DNA of 64,000 nt from Bryum argenteum (Eukaryota > Streptophyta > Bryopsida > Bryales > Bryaceae): positions 17,153,001 through 17,217,000 of the forward strand of contig CM073325.1 of NCBI GenBank assembly GCA_037043015.1, in the 5' to 3' direction. The notes under the pieces were generated by a model, which saw only the letters and a list, made by a program, of their open reading frames with translations, did no database searches and was not told the origin of the DNA. Positions 35,801 to 45,141 of this stretch are shown here, piece by piece. The position numbers were made by a program, and so were the translations under genes. Within the stretch, counting starts at the first letter, position 1; every line of letters starts with the position of its first letter.

Positions 35801-36886
35801 TCAGTCCCGGGCTTCCCCTTTTCCCGAAACACCGGCATCCCCTTCTCCAGTGGCAGAAAATGAAAGAGGTTTTGAAGGATTAGTTGGACACCGGGAACGT
35901 GTATGGCCTTGTTGTCCGCACCCCCAACAACGGCCTTGACGTTGAAACTCCTGTCGCTCCGCTGCCGTCTTTGCCATGGCCGTCGACTTCCTAGGAACCG
36001 GTGCAAGGGCATCGAGCTCCATTGGGACCGGGCCTGGTGCGGGGGAAGAGGTGAGGAACCGCCGCCCAGGGTGGGAGGCTGGAATAGTCGGGGTCACCGA
36101 TAGCCGCCCACCCTTAGGCCGCATGGCCCATAGCCGCTCATCAATCCGGGAGGCCCTCGCCATCCATCCCTGGAGAGTCGTGGGTAGTTCCTCTGAAGTT
36201 GCTATCGTATAGTGAACTTCGGTCTTCAAGCCTTGGCGAAAATGGGTAATGAGTGCTTCTTCGCACCATCCCACCTGAACTGCCAACTCATTGAACGCTG
36301 CTATGTAAGGGGCCACCCCTGCAGTTTGGCGGAGCGCCATGAGCCGGTCTTGGGCATGTCCCTTGCGATCAACCTCGCCAAAGACTGAAATGACCCCCGC
36401 TCGAAACTCCTCGTAAGAGGCCAGGAGTGGGTGACTCGTCTTCTCGTCGAGGGCCTGTAACAGAGGCATCGCCCATCCTTCCGCCGTCCCAGTCATATAA
36501 GATAGTGCGCATGTGATCTTTTGTCTGTCCGTGCCGTACCCCTGAGGATCGTTGTCAAACTGCAACCGAAGTTGTGCTAACCAACGATAAACGTCGCCGC
36601 CCTTCCTTCCAGCGAACTCTTTGGGGCGGGCAATCTTCGTTGCCCCCCTACTTGTTGGTCCTTCCTGGGAAGGTGCCGATGGAGGTGGGGTTGGCGGCCC
36701 TTGAATTCCAGTACTGCGGCTCATACATTCTTGGACGATGTGTGGAATTGCAGCATGTAACCCTTGGACCTGTTGCTGGACGGTATGCAGGGCTTCCAAT
36801 TGTTGCTGAATAAACACAGTTAGTTCCGCCATTCCATTCGCTGGTGGCGTCGGGGGAGGGACAGTTGGTGTGTCATTAATCTCCAT
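35801..36886 (-). CDS. Element C gag
   Basis: 361 residues, starting MEINDTPTVPPP. Short coiled region (VFIQQQLEALHTVQQQVQGL), then a capsid domain (KEFAGRKGGDVYRWLAQLRL...YGTDRQKITCALSYMTG), then one CCHC knuckle, CWGCGQQGHTRSRC, near the C-terminus. Intact. Capsid/nucleocapsid of the virus-like particle; pol follows in the -1 frame. Confidence 0.92.
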   Translation of the reverse strand: MEINDTPTVPPPTPPANGMAELTVFIQQQLEALHTVQQQVQGLHAAIPHIVQECMSRSTGIQGPPTPPPSAPSQEGPTSRGATKIARPKEFAGRKGGDVYRWLAQLRLQFDNDPQGYGTDRQKITCALSYMTGTAEGWAMPLLQALDEKTSHPLLASYEEFRAGVISVFGEVDRKGHAQDRLMALRQTAGVAPYIAAFNELAVQVGWCEEALITHFRQGLKTEVHYTIATSEELPTTLQGWMARASRIDERLWAMRPKGGRLSVTPTIPASHPGRRFLTSSPAPGPVPMELDALAPVPRKSTAMAKTAAERQEFQRQGRCWGCGQQGHTRSRCPTNPSKPLSFSATGEGDAGVSGKGEARD

Positions 36887-37466
36887 AGTGTAGCTTTTGT
36901 GTCGTGAAACTTATGAACGAGTCCCTTTATCTCCTGCCTTGCAACATCCTCATATGACTAAGTATAAGAAGCATCTGCGGTGTGGGCAATTCCGTCAAAT
37001 TATGCGCCTGTGGAAATGGTTGTGTCGCAGAGCCAGAAACTGTAACTGGCTGAATCCAAGGGCGGGGACCGACGGCCGCGGGGTTGACCACTCCCAAACT
37101 CATAGGTCCGGCTATAGGCAGAGGTGCCGGAGCTGCCACAGAGCCGCCGGAGGGAGCCGCCGAGCTGCCGGTAACTACCGCCGAACTGGCCGCCGAACTG
37201 CCGGTAACTCCCACCTGAACTGCCAAAGCCGCCGAATTGACGGACAGTAACGCCGCCCAGCAACCGCCGAGCAGACGCCGAGGGACCGGAAAGCGCTGTC
37301 AAAAGCGCGTGATCTCGTAGGCGACGTTGAAGCACCTGTGTTTCTGCTGAAACCGCTAATCCGGAATCCGTGATCTCGCCGCTTCACCCGGAATCCATAA
37401 CCGCTTTATGACCTCACAGTGGTGTGTGTGTCGCAGCCCCACTGTCGCGCGGCGTAAGTTTCCGCT
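36887..37466 (-). other. Element C leader, part next to gag
   Basis: 580 bp between the second small ORF and gag. GC-rich, with imperfect repeats of GCCGCCGAACTGCCGGTAAC (about 37,155-37,215). Other frames are open in part but show no domain. Confidence 0.5.
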
Positions 37467-37823
37467 TCAGTGCGTGGTGCTTAGTTTGGGTCGAATCTCA
37501 GCAACGAGTAGTTGCATCGTCCCAATGAAATGATCGAGCGGGGAAAACTCCAGTTCATAGTCTGTCCCAAACTTATCACTGAAATTGAAATCCACGACTC
37601 TCTCCTCTTCCATCCTCAGCAACTCTTCTCGTAGCATTTCCAATTCGGCCAAAGTTTGGCTTCCTTCTATCATTGCCTGGGCTATGTTACAGTAGTGATT
37701 GTCGCACCAATACTTAGTAAGCTCTCCCGTCGCCTCTCTCACTTGTGCTCTCAGGAGCGCTGTCCTGAATGCTTTCTTCAGTTCGGTCAGGGTGAAGCGC
37801 CGGCCTGGCATCTCATCCGCCAA
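37467..37823 (-). CDS. Element C accessory ORF b
   Basis: 118 residues, starting MADEMPGRRFTLTELKKAF. Predicted largely helical, with a charged helix AELEMLREELLRMEEERV. It aligns along its length with ORF a just upstream: shared MPGRR start, (L/F)R(A/T)AL(V/L)R, an EEL block, and a late hydrophobic segment (PLDHFIGTM versus SVFLDDTIRR). Its start overlaps the end of ORF a by 37 nt in another frame, which would suit translational coupling. Function unknown; not similar to gag, env or any family I know. Confidence 0.6.
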   Translation of the reverse strand: MADEMPGRRFTLTELKKAFRTALLRAQVREATGELTKYWCDNHYCNIAQAMIEGSQTLAELEMLREELLRMEEERVVDFNFSDKFGTDYELEFSPLDHFIGTMQLLVAEIRPKLSTTH

Positions 37824-38149
37824 GTGCTAACACGTCGTATGGTGTCGTCCAGGAAAACCGAGACGGGTGAGTTGTGGAGTTCACGTACCCACCGTAACGA
37901 ATGGTGGTCAGTTCCCGCCTCCCTCTCCTCGTGGTGGCGCCACAATTCCTCCAGGATCATGTCAGCATCGGCAACATCCTGGCAGTCTCGTGTTATTGCT
38001 GCTGCGAGATGAAGGTCCTCCGAATCGTAACGGCGAAGCCTGCCCTCCACTTCGGCAATGGTGGACCGAACCAGGGCTGCTCGAAGGTTCAGCCGGCGGT
38101 GGTAGCGAGAGAGTCGTCTGCCGGGCATGCGTTTCAACCGCACATTCAC
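37787..38149 (-). CDS. Element C accessory ORF a
   Basis: 120 residues, starting MNVRLKRMPGRRLSRYHRRL. Basic N-terminus, then acidic/helical EEREAG-type regions (DADMILEELWRHHEER). It is the first sizeable ORF after the primer site and a diverged tandem paralogue of ORF b. The pair sits where Tat/Ogre elements may carry an extra ORF, but the sequence is not recognised. Keeping two diverged open copies suggests selection. Confidence 0.6.
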   Translation of the reverse strand: MNVRLKRMPGRRLSRYHRRLNLRAALVRSTIAEVEGRLRRYDSEDLHLAAAITRDCQDVADADMILEELWRHHEEREAGTDHHSLRWVRELHNSPVSVFLDDTIRRVSTWRMRCQAGASP

Positions 38150-38477
38150 AGTTCACGCCCGGGGATCGAAGATGATCTTCATGCGCCAATATTCATGCGT
38201 CAACATGGAGGATGGACCACCAGTTCATCGGCAGTGTAACGCGGCGAACTGTGGTAACCAGACTCCGTCACCGCAGCAGCCACGGCAAGGTCACTGATCC
38301 GTTGTGATGAGTAACGGTTGCAGGCAGATCATGAATATCAGTAGCTTGGACCACGGAGTGCTGCCGTAGAATCAACCGTTCATGTGAACGACTTGTCTCC
38401 CTGTATCAATGCAGAGGTTGTGGATCGGATGTCTCCCATAGTTGATGACATCCAGAATTGTGCGCTCATCCTTCACC

Positions 38478-38650
38478 GAGGTTGAAATCAGCCGTTCCAT
38501 GTGCATCTCGAGGTTGAAATCAGCCGTTCCATGTGCATCTCGTTCTTCCTGCACCATGATCTCGTTCTTCCTGCACAGTCTATCGGCCACTCCATGTGCA
38601 TGTCGTTCTTCCTACCGTATGATCTCGTTCTTCCGGCACCATGCCTGCCT
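38478..38650. repeat. Short tandem repeats in the element C leader
   Basis: GGTTGAAATCAGCCGTTCCATGTGCATCTCG-type 31-bp unit occurs twice in tandem (38,480 and 38,511), followed by several copies of a shorter unit, ATCTCGTTCTTCCTGCAC, in variants. Non-coding leader next to the primer site; could be part of an RNA packaging structure (inference). Confidence 0.65.
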
Positions 38651-38817
38651 ACATGATGACTAGTTCACCTTCCCAGGTACTTGTTGATCACTTCCAGTGC
38701 ATCTGGAGCAGGTGTGTCACTGCTTCGACTTGCATCTACAATCGCTGCAGCATCTTGACTGGTGCAGAGATCTTGTGTTGTTGCTCACCTACCTCGGCCG
38801 CTAAAAACGTAACGATG

Positions 38818-38828
38818 ACTGGTCATTA
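38818..38828 (-). other. Element C self-primer binding site
   Basis: Plus-strand ACTGGTCATT at 38,818-38,827 touches the 5' LTR with one base between. It is the inverted copy of AATGACCAGT at 38,897-38,906 inside that LTR, where the mRNA is predicted to start. No tRNA-like TGG primer site is present. This is the Tf1/sushi arrangement, in which the mRNA 5' end folds back as primer. Confidence 0.7.
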
Positions 38829-39024
38829 TGTCAGAACGGAGACTACTAACAGAGAAGCATGAATAACACAATACTATAACATAATGTAATTGACGAAATG
38901 ACCAGTGAAGGCAGACGTGCCTTCACTGGCCTTTTATACAGGAAGATATGGCAGTTAATGCCAACTGCTAATAACTACCGCTGGGTCCTACGCATGGTTG
39001 GCGGCCCACGGCCCAGTCCTAACA
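38829..39024 (-). repeat. Element C 5' LTR with core promoter
   Basis: 196 bp. In the sense (minus) direction: TATAAAAG (38,938-38,931), then a perfect 12-bp-stem palindrome (38,902-38,929), with the predicted transcription start at 38,906, 32 nt after the first T of the TATA box. The first ten bases ACTGGTCATT are complementary to the primer site. Confidence 0.9.
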
Positions 39025-39029
39025 AGAGG

Positions 39030-39463
39030 CGAAGCCTTTACGCAACAATACTGCCATGGTCACCGCTACTTTCCTCTACGAGAACGTAATTACTCGTTTT
39101 GGGTGCCCTTTGGAAATCGTTTCGGATCAAGGCACGCATTTCGTCAATGCAGTCATCGAAGATCTCATGGACAACCATCTCATCAAACACAGACCAAAGA
39201 TTTTTATTATCCCCAAGGAAATGGACAAGCAGAATCTACCAACAAAACTATTATAACCATGTTGCGCAAATTCGTGATAGCTAACCAAGTCGACTGGGAT
39301 GACTGTTTGCCTGCAGCTTTGTCGGCCTACAGAGTAGCTACAAAAGCAGCCACCCATTTTAGCCCATTCGAACTCGTGTACGGAACACAGCCGTTGTTAC
39401 CGACAGAATATATTGTGCCAACCTTTAAATCCATGCAGCCACGTGATTACCAACCTCACCGTA
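39030..39463 (+). pseudogene. Element A integrase fragment between C and D
   Basis: Integrase core continues: TRFGCPLEIVSDQGTHFVNAVIEDL (second catalytic Asp), then PQGNGQAESTNKTI with the catalytic Glu in the other frame, then AYRVATKAATHFSPFELVYG. One frameshift near 39,220. Cut by element D after the fifth base of CCGTA at 39,463. Confidence 0.87.
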
Positions 39464-39950
39464 TGTCAGGGACACGGAAACAGATGATAAGAATATGTGG
39501 AAACTAACAAGAACTGACAGGAGCTTGAATTAACAAGAAGAGTATACGAACAACAACAAGAGAGATGAGCTAGAGCTCCAAGAGATGCGTTGTCGAGACT
39601 GAGGTTGCCCTCAGCCTCGACTCCTATATATACTAGCTAAGAAGAAGGTTCTCCAGAACCTTCCTCAACCTAGGACCTTCTAGGATCTTCCAAGAACTTC
39701 CAAGACCTTCCAGAAGCTTCCAGGGCCTTCCGGAAACTTCAAGGACCTTCCAAAAACTTCCAGAGACTTCCAGGAACTTCCAGAAGTTTCCGGAAGCTTC
39801 TAGAACCTTCTAGAATCTTCCTAAGTTGTCTACCTAGTACGTGGCCGTGACACAGGGAATCTTCAAGGAATCTTCAAGGAATCTTTTAGAGAATCTTCAG
39901 AAAATATTTTAGAAGAACCTTCTAGAAACTTCTTGTGTATGTCCGTGACA
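39464..39950 (-). repeat. Element D 3' LTR
   Basis: 487 bp. In the sense direction it runs from 39,950: GAATCTTC-type units (39,850-39,940), a dense TTC/GAA array (39,645-39,830), TATATATA (39,632-39,625), predicted start 39,600, then R/U5. The polypurine tract lies just right of it (plus-strand CACCTCCCCTTCT, 39,952-39,964). Confidence 0.92.
39778..39820. promoter_or_regulatory. Nine-unit perfect heat-shock-element array
   Basis: TTC at 39,778, 39,788, 39,798, 39,808 and 39,818 alternate with GAA at 39,783, 39,793, 39,803 and 39,813, each exactly 5 bp apart. That is nine contiguous nGAAn units in alternating orientation, about 145-195 bp before the LTR TATA box. Three units suffice for a heat-shock-factor trimer. 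More units without perfect phase continue on both sides (for example TTCCAGAAGCTTC and TTCCGGAAACTTC near 39,710-39,740). Confidence 0.85.
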
Positions 39951-40000
39951 TCACCTCCCCTTCTAGCTTCGAGGTCTCCGAGAAGCAACGTTGTTGTTAG

Positions 40001-40356
40001 TCAATACCAACGCAGGAAAATGAAAATCTGCCGCATGACATCTGCAATAAACTCCAATTGTTGTTCACGAGGCAAGTGGTTCATCGGTCCTTGAAGCCAA
40101 CGATAGTGGCCGACGCCTTCCACTTCTGACCAAGCGTGAACTTCTGTGTCTTCGTTATGGAATTGTTCTGCAAACACACCTTCTGGCAGACTATTGAAAG
40201 CGGGCTCGACCTCAAATACAATCACCAAATATTGATTGCTCGGAATCCTCCTCCGTCGGCGTCGTGGCGTAGGCGGTTCTTCATCTCTGGTCGCCTTCGA
40301 GAGTTGGTTGGTTGAGATGGCATAACCGGTATGCTATCTATCTCTTGACTATCCAT
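40001..40356 (-). pseudogene. Element D small 3' ORF, one frameshift
   Basis: Starts MDSQEIDSIPVMPSQPTN at 40,356, shifts frame near 40,290, then runs through an Arg-rich stretch (PRRRRRRIPSNQY) to a 75-residue tail (VIVFEVEPAFNSLPEGVF...FLRWY) ending at 40,001. It lies between the chromodomain and the polypurine tract, where some elements carry an extra ORF. I do not recognise the protein. It may also be a decayed end of pol. Confidence 0.45.
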
Positions 40357-40519
40357 GACTAAAAACCAAACTATGACTATAGAGAAATTCTATCTAGAAC
40401 AAAATATGTAAATCAAATGTGAATCAAGGTTGTGTTCACTCTCCCCTTTATTCTCCCGAGTGGGCAAGCGTCGGAGAAAGTTATCGTCGGAAAGGCTTAG
40501 GTTTATGAGGATATCGTTG

Positions 40520-43500
40520 ATGAAATTCCCATCACTTTTCCGGCGCATTTACAAGATTTTCGGCATGTTCCCACGTTCTTTCATTGATGTCGTATCCGCT
40601 CCAATGCACAAAATACTCCAAGTTTCGCCTTACACGCCGTGAATCCGATCCTTATCCACCTCATATTCCTCGTGGTTCTCAATTTCGATACTAGGTGGCG
40701 GCCCTCGCACTCTTCCCGAAAAGTCGACTCTCGATAAGGTTCCAATAAAGACACGTGGAAGACCTGGATGTACCTTCATAGTAGCTGTAACTCCAACCGA
40801 TACGCCACCTGGATTGATTTGTTTCGGATGGCAAATGGTCCCAATCTTGATAGTCCAACTTATCACACGGCCGCTTGGTCTTGATATTCCGTCGAAGCGA
40901 CCATACTTTATCTCCGATCTTGAAAGTAGGTGCCTCATTCCGAAATTTATCTGCGGACGCCTTGACGACTCTTGGGCGGTTTTCAATTGAAGTCTCAGCG
41001 TTGCTTGAAATTCCGATAGTCGCTTCGCAAAATCTTCTTTCTTTGGGTTGTTTTTGGCCACCAATTCCATAAATCAAGCTTCGGTGGTATCCGTAGTTGG
41101 CAAAGAATGGTGTTTGTTGGGTCGACGCATTTAATAGTATTGTTGTAGGCGAACTCGGCAAGCGGTAGATACTGATCCAATCGTCTTGGCGATAGTTGAT
41201 GGTGCAACGTAGATCTTTGCTCCAATACTTGATTCACCCGTTCCGTCCGGTCCGTCCGTCGGTTTGAGGATGAAATGCCAAGAAAGCTTGATATCCACCT
41301 TCAATATCTCAAATAGAGATTTCGAACTTGAGACGAACTGGGTTCCGCGATCCGACACAATATCATCTCGGCAAGCCGTGATAACGATATACATTATCAA
41401 GAAAGAGTCTTGTCAGATCTTCGCTCGACGATTTCTTCTTGCAAGAACATATAATGCGCCATCTTCACAAATGATCTACCACAACAAAGATGCTCTCAAA
41501 CGAGTTTGAAGGCGGCAGTCCGTAATGAAATCCATGGAAATCAAGACCATGGTCGATGCGGGATAGGCAATGGCCGCAAAAAAGTCCATAGGGGCGATGC
41601 CGAGGGTTCTTCGACCTTGAACAAATATCACAAGAGAGAACAAACTCCTTCACATCCTTCCACATTTGGGGCCACCGAAGTCTCATGAAATAAGCTCCAA
41701 TGTCTTGTTGTATCCAAAATGTCCTGCGCACTGGAAAGTCATGGCGTGATTGGAGAACTCAAGTCGTGTGTTCGTCCTTTAGGAATATACGATCGCTCTT
41801 CAAAGTACAAAAGATCTCCCTCCACCTTGAACTTGTCATTATCAGCACGCTTCTTGATCTCGAGAGCTACAGAATCTTCAATTGTCGCAGTACGTATCTG
41901 GTTAAGGAAGTCCGTATCAATTGGCATGACAGTAGCGCAAATTCTAAAATGCTCCGGTTTCAAAGATGTGGTGCATTGTTGATCAAACGTCGCTTCTCCA
42001 AATTTTTAGCGCGCGATACGATCTCCTCGATAAGGCATCGGATAGTCCTTGTTGCTTCCCGCCGATAGGTAATAACAAAGTCAAATCGTGACAACGACAT
42101 ATTCAACCGAGCTTGACGTCGATTCAAGACTCGAGCCGACATAAAGTACTCCAAATTCTTGTGATCCGTGTATACGGTCACTGGATGTGCAGCGCCTTCG
42201 AGAAAGTGTCGCCACTCTTGGAAGGAATCTACTATGGCAAGAAGTTCCTTATCGTGGATTTCATAATTGATTTCATTGAAAAAACTTTCGAGAATAGAAC
42301 GCCACTGGATGAAGCTTCCCGTCCACGTCCATCTCTCAAAAAGTACGGCTCCCAAAGAAAATCGTAACCATCGGTCTCCAAATAGAAGGCCTTTGTAAAG
42401 TCAGGATGTACCAAGATTGGAGCTGTGATAAATGCCATCTTGAGGTCTTGGAATGCCTTTTCTGCTTGAGGTCCCCATTCGAGCTTGTTCTTACAAGTCA
42501 ACCGAGTGAGTGGAGCAACGACTCGAGAATAATTCTTGATGAAGATTCGATAGAAGTTAGCAAATCCAAGAAAACATTGTACGTCTCTAACCGTCTTCGG
42601 AACCTCCCATGATACAATTGCTTCCACCTTCTTAGGGTCCATCTTCAAACCGTCTGTAGTTGCAATGAACCCTAAAAACTCCATCTCGGTTTGGTGGAAT
42701 AGGCACTTCTCCAACTTGGCGTAGAGTCCTCGTTCTCGTAGTTTCTCGAGGACCAAACGAACGTGCTTCTCGTGCTCTTCTTCGTTTTTGGAAAATATCA
42801 GGATGTCATCCAGATAGATGACAACAAAGTCGTCAAGGTGCTCCCGAAAGATGTCATTCATCATGTGTTGGAAAACAGCCGGAGCATTGGTAAGGCCAAA
42901 AGGCATGACATTATATTCAAAATGGCCATACCTTATGCGGAACGCTCTTCCCACTCGTCTCCTTCCTTGATCCGTACGAGGTTGGTAAGCTCCCCTCGGA
43001 TCAATTTTTGTAAAGATCTTTGCACGCCCGAGCGGCTCCAAGAGACCAGAAATCAAGGGTAACGGATAACGATTTTTCTTAGTTACCTTGTTGAGGCCTC
43101 GATAGTCCACGCACATTCGTAAGGAGCCATCCTTCTTCTTTACAAACAAGATCGGTGCCTCAGCTGGCGACTTTGAATGACGAATGAAGTTCTTCGCTAG
43201 ATTCTCGTCAATGTACTTTCGCAGCTCCGCTAACTCCGTTTGAGAGAGATTGTAGATTGGGCCAAAAGGCGGTTGTGCTCCTTCTTGCAGGTCTATGGCG
43301 CAGTCGTATGGCCGATGCTCCGGTAGTATGTCCGCGTTCTTCTTCTGAAACACGTCCTCAAAATCCTTATATTGCTCTGGTATGCTTGCCGTCGAACTCT
43401 TCTCCGTGCTAGTTGGGGCTGCATAGATGACAAAGTCTTCTTCTTTGGATGATCGTCTTTAACGCCCTTGCTCCAATAAACAATGGTTTCCCTATCTTGG

Positions 43501-43948
43501 GATGTCTACTAGGTTGGCTCTTGGAATGTTCTTTGGAAAAAGTCATTTTCCGCAACTTCCAATCTATGGTAGGGTTATGTTGTTCTAACCAAGAGAGACC
43601 TAGGATGACAGGGTTTGACGGGGTTCTAATGACATTAAAAACGACGTAACTACTATGGTCCTTAAACGCCTCTCTATAGGTATTCATCATGGGTGACACC
43701 GCCAGGACAATAAAGGTCGTCCATCTATCACCTCTACATAAACAAAGTTTGGACTTACATACTAGACGAATCTTGTGGCGCTTAGCAAATTCTTCATCTA
43801 AAAAACAAGTAGATGCTCCCGAATCTAATAGAGCTAAAGTTTTGTGTTTTTGAGGACCAAGAGACAAGGAATTGTAAAACAACGGGCGGGTTGGACGAGA
43901 GAAAGAGGAACTGATTGTTGTTGTGGCATTGAATCGTCCCGGCCGCAT
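40520..43948 (-). pseudogene. Element D pol, frameshifted, with chromodomain
   Basis: Protease LALLDSGASTCF at about 43,850. RT at 43,353-42,232: [21 protein letters not shown] and [11 protein letters not shown] (YLDD). RNase H follows in the next frame ([19 protein letters not shown]). Integrase: zinc module CDICSRSK near 41,630, then the DDE core in fragments to about 41,000. The chromodomain (EEYEVDKDRI, then in another frame YFVHWSGYDINERTWE) is at about 40,690-40,550. The frame changes at least five times. Confidence 0.87.
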
Positions 43949-43986
43949 GGTTCCCTCTCAGAATGCGGCATCGTCGTTTTCCGGGA

Positions 43987-44955
43987 TCACCGCACTCCTA
44001 GTCTTAACAATGCGCCGGTTCTGCTTCTTGGGGCAATTTCCAACCTTGTGGCCTTCTTCTCGCAGTACAAACAGAGTCCTTCTTCCATACGCCGTTTCTT
44101 CTCTTCTGGAGTAAGAGCTTTGACACGTGCCGCGTCGATTTGCATGGCTTCTGCCTCCGAATGAGAACTCAAATTGTTTGCCGACATACTCGTGGTGTAG
44201 CGAATCGTTTGGTATTTTGGGCGCTGGTCTTGACGACGCTGGAATAAACGGTTGTCGCACTTTATAGCTTGGCTAATGGCTTCGTTGAGCGTTTGCGGAT
44301 CAGGAAGAGATAAAAGTAGGTCCTTCACATCATCCCTCAAACCCCAATAAAACTGACTCACCAATGCTTCTTCGCCCCAGTTGATGTCACTAGCCAGTGG
44401 TTTAGAATCCGATGCGTAGACTGATGCAGAGCGCATTCCTTGTCGTAGTGATCGGATCTTTGTTGTAGCCCATCGGACCTTGTCATGTTCGCCAAATGCT
44501 TCTGCAAATGCCTCCAAGAACGTCTCAAAGTTGCTCAGAATTGGCGATCGTTTCTCGAACAAGGGGGTAAACCACGACAAAGTTTGCCCTGTAAGCAGAG
44601 TTCCAACAAGTCCAACACGCGCCTCCTCCGTCGGATATCGTTCAGGCTGTAAAACTGTTATCAACTTGATTTGGTTGACAAAACCTCGAAACTTGGAACG
44701 CGTTCCGTCGAACTTGTCAGGAAGACTAACTCTAGGCTCCTTCCGTTGTTGAATCATTGGGTTTTGTTGAACCAAAGGTGTAGTCGCCTCCTCCGGTGTA
44801 GTTGCTTGAGACTGGTGAATCCTGGATGATGTTATCCCGGATGCTCCGTCATTGTGAAGTCTTGCCATGGCTCCTTCTATCTTTGCTTGTCTATGTAATA
44901 ATGCAGCAAGAGCACTCATGATGGCGTCCAATTTGGATTCCAAATTTTCAGCCAT
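43987..44955 (-). pseudogene. Element D gag, frameshifted at its end
   Basis: The start at 44,955 (MAENLESKLDAIMSALAALL) follows a short leader after the primer site; an earlier in-frame Met at 45,009 is less likely. The capsid region LPDKFDGTRSKFRGFVNQIKL resembles gag of chromoviruses of fungal/moss type. The zinc knuckle is split by a one-base shift: CLYC in one frame, then EEGHKVGNCPKK in the next. Confidence 0.85.
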
Positions 44956-45128
44956 ACTAACGTCTTGATCTTTGACTAAATCTACGAAAGAAAAGAAAAA
45001 ATTTGACAAGAGAACAATATTGGTTTAGAGGAGGGTAATCCGCAACCTCTAAAACACTAGCACACCTTCGAGAAGAGGGTAATCCACTCTCTAACAAGAA
45101 GGGACTAACTCGATATTTGTGAGAAGGT

Positions 45129-45139
45129 AGTCTCGACAA
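45129..45139 (-). other. Element D self-primer binding site
   Basis: Plus-strand AGTCTCGACAA, two bases from the LTR edge. It is the inverted copy of TTGTCGAGACT at 45,266-45,276 in the 5' LTR, where the mRNA is predicted to start. Eleven bases match, the same length as in Tf1. No tRNA primer site is seen. Confidence 0.72.
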
Positions 45140-45141
45140 AC

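Larger units (their letters stand above)
32013..39024 (-). mobile_element. Element C: self-primed-type chromovirus, apparently intact
   Basis: LTRs 32,013-32,208 and 38,829-39,024, each 196 bp and identical by eye (TGTCAGAAC...GTCCTAACA on the plus strand); TSD AGAGG at 32,008-32,012 and 39,025-39,029. Transcribed leftward: 5' LTR at right, primer site, a 1.9-kb leader with two small related ORFs, gag, pol with chromodomain, polypurine tract, 3' LTR at left. No stop or frameshift seen inside gag or pol. Youngest insertion here by LTR identity. Confidence 0.95.
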
